Shown: in pieces, positions 7,803-11,258 of the stretch
How the letters are laid out: each line of letters opens with the position of its first letter
Position numbering within the stretch: the first letter of the stretch is position 1
Source of the DNA: CAZUHK01 sp964620345
Lineage (GTDB): Bacteria > Planctomycetota > Phycisphaerae > Phycisphaerales > Zrk34
NCBI GenBank assembly: GCA_964620345.1
Contig: CAZUHK010000104.1
Coordinates: 1-11,258 of the forward strand
Direction: 5' to 3'
DNA: 11,258 bases
Position numbers and translations under genes: made by a program
Notes under the pieces: generated by a model
Seen by the model: the letters and a program-made list of their open reading frames with translations, nothing else
Databases searched by the model: none
Told to the model about the DNA's origin: nothing

Positions 7803-7873
7803 CTTGTTTTGTAAGAACTTTTCGCTATTTGGCATTGCTTTGCCGGCAACGAGCGATACGCTTTAAAACAAGT
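7802..7873. repeat. 9-bp inverted repeat bracketing regulatory element copy 2
   Basis: ACTTGTTTT (7802-7810) and its exact reverse complement AAAACAAGT (7865-7873) enclose the second 27-bp element and the palindrome TTGCCGGCAA (7840-7849). The related AACAAGT lies directly in front of the core of copy 1 (4215-4221). The arms may be protein half-sites or form an A/T-rich RNA stem; no T tract marks it as a terminator. Confidence 0.5.
7812..7838 (+). promoter_or_regulatory. Putative regulator-binding element, copy 2
   Basis: This stretch matches 4214-4240 at 23 of 27 ungapped positions, in the same orientation toward the downstream plus-strand gene. Two of the four differences are swapped C/G bases (TAACAAG against TAAGAAC), the other two are the central pair between the conserved blocks. 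It lies in the 141-bp spacer between the anchored enzyme and the pilin-like gene, about 105 bp before ATG 7944, in A/T-rich DNA that contrasts with the surrounding genes. Its end runs into TTGCTT (7835-7840), a possible -35; no convincing -10 follows. Confidence 0.55.
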
Positions 7874-7943
7874 AGCTGAACATCCCCTCATCGCTTTGCC
7901 CGACATGCGGCGATGGGCGGACGCATCGCGTTGGAGAGCGAAC

Positions 7944-8726
7944 ATGCGTCGATCACTGCCACTGCCGACCCGACATGGATTTACGTTGGTTGAGCTGATG
8001 GTGGTCATCGCCATCATTACGGTACTGCTGGCAATTCTGATGCCGGCGGTGCGGAAGGCACGCCGGCTGGCCGAGATTTCGGTTTGCGCTTCGAACCAGC
8101 AGCAACTGTCCCGCGCGACGTTGACCTACATCAACGATCATCGCGGCGTGTTGCCGCCTCGGTCGTTGTCGTCCGACGGTGGTGCCGAGTTCCAAGCGCC
8201 CACGGACTTTTATTACTTGTTTTCCAGCCCCGAGGATGTTTGGAATCTGGGGCATATGAACCACGGTCTGCTCTACGCCGCCGATTTGATCGACGGGGGC
8301 AAGGCCTTCTTCTGCCCCGCCATGGAGCACGATGCGCTGTCCTACGAGACCCACACCCCCTGGCCCACGCCCAACCCCCTGCCCACCAGCAGTCGCATTC
8401 GCGGCAGCTATTACTTCAATCCACAAACCGATGGCACCGGCGTCGCTGGCGGTGGCAACTTGGCCGCACGTATCTATCATCGATTCTCGCAGATGCGACC
8501 GGATTCGCTGCTGCTGATGGATATGATCTGGCTGGATGCCGCAGCGGACCTGTCGGTGTGGAATGCCCACTGGGCCATCGGCGGATGGAACCTCGCCCGG
8601 ACCGATGGCAGCGTCGGGTTCAGCCAGCCCGACCGCGAGGCGATGCTCGAGCTGCGGGATGACTGGAAGCAGGGGGGCAAGCAACGCTGGGATACGTTTT
8701 ACGAGGCGCTGGATATTCTGCGTTGA
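7944..8726 (+). CDS. Type II secretion/type IV pilin-like protein
   Basis: The 260-residue protein starts with a class III signal peptide: a short basic leader ending in Gly12, then FTLVELMVVIAIITVLLAILMPAV with the conserved Glu at +5 and a long hydrophobic helix. A prepilin peptidase would cut after Gly12. The helix is followed by ARRLAEISVCASNQQQLSRA and later a GGWNLARTDGSV step, which resemble the prepilin-like proteins with C-terminal DG motif that are expanded in Planctomycetota and Lentisphaerota. ATG 7944 has GGAGA at 7933-7937 and gives the normal leader length; an upstream TTG at 7896 would not. These proteins are thought to form pseudopili or surface structures, but their exact role is unknown. 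It is the first gene after the second conserved element and lies 101 bp before the free toroid enzyme, with no terminator seen between, so the two may be co-transcribed. Confidence 0.85.
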   Translation: MRRSLPLPTRHGFTLVELMVVIAIITVLLAILMPAVRKARRLAEISVCASNQQQLSRATLTYINDHRGVLPPRSLSSDGGAEFQAPTDFYYLFSSPEDVWNLGHMNHGLLYAADLIDGGKAFFCPAMEHDALSYETHTPWPTPNPLPTSSRIRGSYYFNPQTDGTGVAGGGNLAARIYHRFSQMRPDSLLLMDMIWLDAAADLSVWNAHWAIGGWNLARTDGSVGFSQPDREAMLELRDDWKQGGKQRWDTFYEALDILR

Positions 8727-8814
8727 CGACTGCACCTCGCTGCGTTGTTGGGTAGCGACCTGTGAATCAACCGGACTTCGGATGAACCGCCATGTGGCCA
8801 GGAACGCCAAGGCC

Positions 8815-8821
8815 GAGGAGG
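8815..8821 (+). promoter_or_regulatory. Ribosome binding site with overlapping ATG-TGA and GTG starts
   Basis: GAGGAGG is one of the best Shine-Dalgarno sequences in the window. Four bases after it comes ATG (8826-8828), which is at once followed by TGA (8829-8831); the last base of that ATG begins GTG (8828-8830), in frame with the downstream enzyme. The site either starts the enzyme at GTG 8828 or serves a start-stop minimal ORF. Confidence 0.6.
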
Positions 8822-8827
8822 TATCAT

Positions 8828-10516
8828 GTGAGGTTGACCGTAAGGGCGACTTGCCGACCCTGGCCACGCGGCGGCGAGTCACACGACTTGAAAGGCAGTG
8901 TTTTGTCGATGCGTATGATTTTTTGTGGTGCGCTTTGGTTTTTGATGACCGCGGCGATTGGGCTTGGTATGGTGCGGGCGGCCGACGCGGCGGCGGACCC
9001 GCCGGGGGCGGACTTCGGCTCGATCGCACGCGCCTACGCGCAGGCCATGATCGAGCGGGGCCGGGATACCTACGGCCCGAAGCACACACCGCTGTTCGCG
9101 GCGCAGTTGACCCGCGCGGATTACAACGTGCCCAAGGATCCGCACCAGGTGTTCACGCCGATGGACGAGTTCGGCCTGCGCTACGACGACCGGGCGTGGG
9201 GCAGCGCCAACGCCCACCATCATACGCATCTGTACACGCTGCTGTATGAACTGACGGCGGACACGGGCGAGACGAAGTACGCCCAGGCCGCAGACGCGGC
9301 GATTAAGTACACCTTCGAGCACCTGCGCAGCGAGCGGACGGACTTGATCGCGTGGGGCGAAGAGATGAGTTGGATGCTGCACCACGAGGCGGCGCGTCTG
9401 CCGGGCGACGAGATCATGGACGGCCAGTACGCGGGGCGCCCTTACGACAACGACCTGCACGAGCCGCTGTCCCGCTGGTCGCCGTGGCTTTGGGATCGCG
9501 CGTTCAAGACCGCGCCCGATGGCGCGCGGGCGTTTGCGCTGGGGCTTTGGAATCATCAGATCGCCGACCAGAACACCGGCGCGTTCTCACGCCACGCCCA
9601 CTACACGCGCCACGCGCCGGGGCGCGGGCCGTCGTTTCCCCGCGTCGGGGCATGGATGATGCTTGCCTGGGCCAAGGCCTATGAGCATGTGGATGACTCG
9701 GAGCTGGATGCGACGATGATCCGGGCGATCCAAACCCTTGCTGACAATTACAACCGGCGCCGCGACCCGAAGACCGACGCCCTGCCCGCCGGGGCCAATC
9801 CCCGATACGACAACGTCTTCTGGCTGACCAACAATCTGATGATGGCGCTCGACATCGGGCTGATTCTGGATGAAGTTCAGACGCTGCCGGGGTCGACGCG
9901 GAAGAAGCTGGGCGAGTTGGCATCGCGGACCGACGCGGTGATCCTGACCAGACTCGATCACAACCTCGACGGCCGACTGAACGCGCGACACCCCAGCTTC
10001 ACGCGCGGCTTCCATCACCGCGCCCACACCGATGCGATGGAAAACGGCAAGCTCAAGTTCGGCGACCCGCGCCACCCGCTGGGCAAACGCGCGACGTTCA
10101 CCAGCGACTGGGGCGGCGGCTACGGCGCGCCCGCGACCAGCGGCGTGGCGATGATGATGCTCGATCGGGCCCAACAGCTCGGCCAAACCGAACACGCCCG
10201 GGCCTACCGAGAACTGGCGATGACGGCCGCGGCGTTCTACCTCGACACCGAGCCCGATCGATCGAAGGTGCTGCTTCCATCGGGCCTGGCCGGCGTGATC
10301 GAGTTCATGCTCGCGGCCCATCGTCACAGCGGTGATCAACGCTACCTGGACCGCGCGGTGGTCTTCGCCGAGCAGGCCGTGGCGATGTTCTTTGATGACG
10401 CCTCGGCGCTGCCGAAGGTGACCAGCCGCCATGCGTTCTACGAAGCGTTGTCCGGCGGGCCACGGCTGGCCCTCGCGTTGTACCACCTCGACCGCGCCCT
10501 GGCACCGCGACCTTAG
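8828..10516 (+). CDS. Secreted helical-toroid enzyme without anchor
   Basis: This is a paralogue of the catalytic domain of the gene at 5376, about half identical by eye over its whole length. It keeps AWGSANAHHHT, TDLIAWGEEMSWMLHH, YDNDLHEP, SRWSPWLWDR, FALGLWNHQIADQ and FPRVGAWMMLAWAK, but has no DNRLRE domain and no PEP-CTERM end, stopping after DRALAPRP. The signal peptide is MRMIFCGALWFLMTAAIGLG followed by a likely cut after VRA. GTG 8828 has the strong ribosome binding site and gives 562 residues with a 27-residue N-terminal extension. ATG 8909 gives a textbook signal peptide (535 residues) but only AAAGG at 13 bases; TTG 8903 is a third option. The extension is less GC-rich at third positions, so the start is uncertain while the rest is firm. 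It is probably a periplasmic or released carbohydrate-active enzyme; family and substrate are unassigned. Confidence 0.8.
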   Translation: MRLTVRATCRPWPRGGESHDLKGSVLSMRMIFCGALWFLMTAAIGLGMVRAADAAADPPGADFGSIARAYAQAMIERGRDTYGPKHTPLFAAQLTRADYNVPKDPHQVFTPMDEFGLRYDDRAWGSANAHHHTHLYTLLYELTADTGETKYAQAADAAIKYTFEHLRSERTDLIAWGEEMSWMLHHEAARLPGDEIMDGQYAGRPYDNDLHEPLSRWSPWLWDRAFKTAPDGARAFALGLWNHQIADQNTGAFSRHAHYTRHAPGRGPSFPRVGAWMMLAWAKAYEHVDDSELDATMIRAIQTLADNYNRRRDPKTDALPAGANPRYDNVFWLTNNLMMALDIGLILDEVQTLPGSTRKKLGELASRTDAVILTRLDHNLDGRLNARHPSFTRGFHHRAHTDAMENGKLKFGDPRHPLGKRATFTSDWGGGYGAPATSGVAMMMLDRAQQLGQTEHARAYRELAMTAAAFYLDTEPDRSKVLLPSGLAGVIEFMLAAHRHSGDQRYLDRAVVFAEQAVAMFFDDASALPKVTSRHAFYEALSGGPRLALALYHLDRALAPRP

Positions 10517-10639
10517 CCGGCGGACCGGCACGCGTGCGACGATGCCCGAAGCTCAACGCTGGATCACGCGACACACGCGTCACGCGGTCGTACTCTTCTC
10601 ACGAGGCATTCGAACCGATCATCCAAAGGGAGACATTCC

Positions 10640-10711
10640 ATGGCAGGCAAGGCTGTGCCTCGTGTCCAACTCCCGCTGCGCGGCTGGCCGGGTGAGCCAT
10701 TTGGCCAGTGA
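10640..10711 (+). CDS. Short ORF with ribosome binding site, possibly a truncated gene start
   Basis: ATG 10640 is preceded by AAAGGGAG (10625-10632) at 7 bases and opens a 23-residue frame beginning MAGKAVPRVQLPLRGW, ending at TGA 10709-10711. The transposase homology on the other strand begins about 20 bp further on, so this could be the 5' end of a gene cut by the insertion. It has no recognised match and could equally be chance. Confidence 0.25.
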   Translation: MAGKAVPRVQLPLRGWPGEPFGQ

Positions 10712-10730
10712 CCGGACGTGGTCGGCCATC

Positions 10731-11099
10731 GTCATCGCACCGTTTCTGCTTCTTACCGACGAACGCCCACTTCTCGTCCATCTGCAACTCGTCGGTCCCA
10801 GGGGGAAACGGCGACCAGTTTGTCATGTAACGCCCGGGCGTGCTCGCCGCTCAATCGCGCCAGCCGCACGAGCGTGTCGCGATGCACGCCGACCAGCCGG
10901 CTGGTCGTAACCCCGCCGCCCTCGACGGCATGCGCCAGCACCGCCTGCGCTGCTCGTCCGACGGGCGGCCGTTGAACAGCGGCGTGCCCTTACGCTTGCT
11001 GAACCGGGCCTTGAAACTGCGGCAGGACAGCAGCCCAAAACGCTTGCCTTTGCCATACCGACTGCAGACGGTGAGATTCTCCCCGCCACGAGGCACAAG
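10731..11099 (-). pseudogene. Decayed IS1-like transposase fragment
   Basis: Read on the minus strand, three segments join into one transposase-like protein. The first (from about 11096) has GENLTVCSRYGKGKR, LLSCRSFKARFS and KRKGTPLF, an InsA-like Cys-containing DNA-binding part. A frameshift at about 10951-10952 leads into VLAHAVEGGG, TSRLVGVHRDTLVRLARL and SGEHARALHDKLVAVSP, a helix-turn-helix region. A one-base shift at 10800 returns to the first frame with TDELQMDEKWAFVGKKQKRCD, which resembles the DEx-W-FVGKK start of the IS1-type DDE domain. Homology stops near 10731, so most of the catalytic domain is missing. Upstream the frame is open to 11216 but without a start codon I trust. With two frameshifts and a lost C-terminus it cannot be active. 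The family is recalled from sequence style, not from a search; no terminal repeats or target duplications were found. Confidence 0.6.
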
Positions 11100-11258
11100 G
11101 CCCGTTGCTTGATGGCGAAGGGCCTTGTTCCGGCCGGAGACGGGCCGCGGGGACTGGTCGAATGGAGGGTCTTGGCGGGACCACCGGAAGCCTTGGTTTT
11201 CGGCTCTAGAGCATTCTCAATCCACCTGTAGCGTGTAGCCGCAGTGTGTGAAGCAGTT

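Larger units (their letters stand above)
10517..11258. other. Gene-poor tail with a short ORF and IS remnant
   Basis: No intact gene of normal length is visible on either strand. From 10517 to about 10639 I see only a short 5-bp stem hairpin (10516-10529) without T tract. Then come a 23-codon ORF with a ribosome binding site (10640-10711) and the IS1-like transposase remnant (about 10731-11099, minus strand). From 11100 to 11258 there is no recognisable coding sequence, only a 9-bp inverted repeat (11095-11103 with 11120-11128) and the palindrome GCTCTAGAGC (11203-11212). Confidence 0.7.

Noticed and set aside
5301..7835. Minus-strand open frame of 844 codons opposite the anchored toroid enzyme
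   Set aside because: The plus strand has a perfect ribosome binding site, signal peptide, recognisable domains and a paralogue; the opposite frame is a GC-rich shadow without recognisable features.
7896..7943. Upstream TTG start for the pilin-like gene
   Set aside because: It would give a prepilin leader of 28 residues and has no ribosome binding site, whereas ATG 7944 gives a normal 12-residue leader.
8215..8223. Another ACTTGTTTT identical to the inverted-repeat arm near 7802
   Set aside because: It lies inside the pilin-like coding sequence and spells ordinary Tyr-Leu-Phe codons, with no partner arm or core element nearby.
10516..10529. Hairpin right after the free toroid enzyme as a terminator
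   Set aside because: The stem is only 5 bp and there is no T tract.

Overview
The window looks like a carbohydrate-degradation locus from a GC-rich member of the Planctomycetota, probably Phycisphaerae-like. The basis is four secreted proteins ending in PEP-CTERM sorting signals (Pro-Glu-Pro, a hydrophobic stretch, then an Arg-rich tail), a type IV pilin-like protein of the kind abundant in Planctomycetota and Lentisphaerota, a XylR-like AraC regulator and a decayed IS1-like transposase. The phylum is an inference from protein style; there is no rRNA or other marker gene.

Layout. Positions 1-729 hold the 3' part of a PEP-CTERM beta-rich protein, followed by a strong intrinsic terminator (812-847). 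Positions 898-3075 encode a secreted PL1-like pectate lyase with a C-terminal PEP-CTERM anchor. Its 3' end overlaps by 31 bp the 3' end of a convergent sugar-sensing AraC/XylR-type regulator (4202-3045, minus strand). Across a 219-bp divergent spacer the plus strand carries a DNRLRE-domain PEP-CTERM protein (4422-5231), a terminator (5268-5297), and a large DNRLRE plus helical-toroid enzyme with PEP-CTERM (5376-7802). Next come a prepilin-like protein (7944-8726) and a second toroid enzyme without DNRLRE domain or anchor (about 8828-10516). The last 740 bp hold no intact gene: a short ORF with a ribosome binding site and the remnant of an IS1-like transposase with two compensating frameshifts.

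How the parts may work together. The sensor domain of the regulator probably binds a sugar released from a polysaccharide. A near-identical 27-bp element (23 of 27 positions) lies upstream of the DNRLRE gene (4214-4240) and upstream of the pilin-like/toroid-enzyme pair (7812-7838), in the same orientation. The first copy also covers the regulator's own promoter. This suggests a small self-regulated regulon: surface-anchored binding protein, anchored enzyme and free enzyme of the same catalytic family, next to a pectate lyase. The polymer is probably pectin-like given the lyase, but the substrate of the two toroid enzymes cannot be read from the sequence.

The most interesting points are the shared 27-bp element, the unassigned toroid enzyme family present in anchored and free forms, and the stepwise domain arrangement (binding domain alone, binding domain plus enzyme, enzyme alone).
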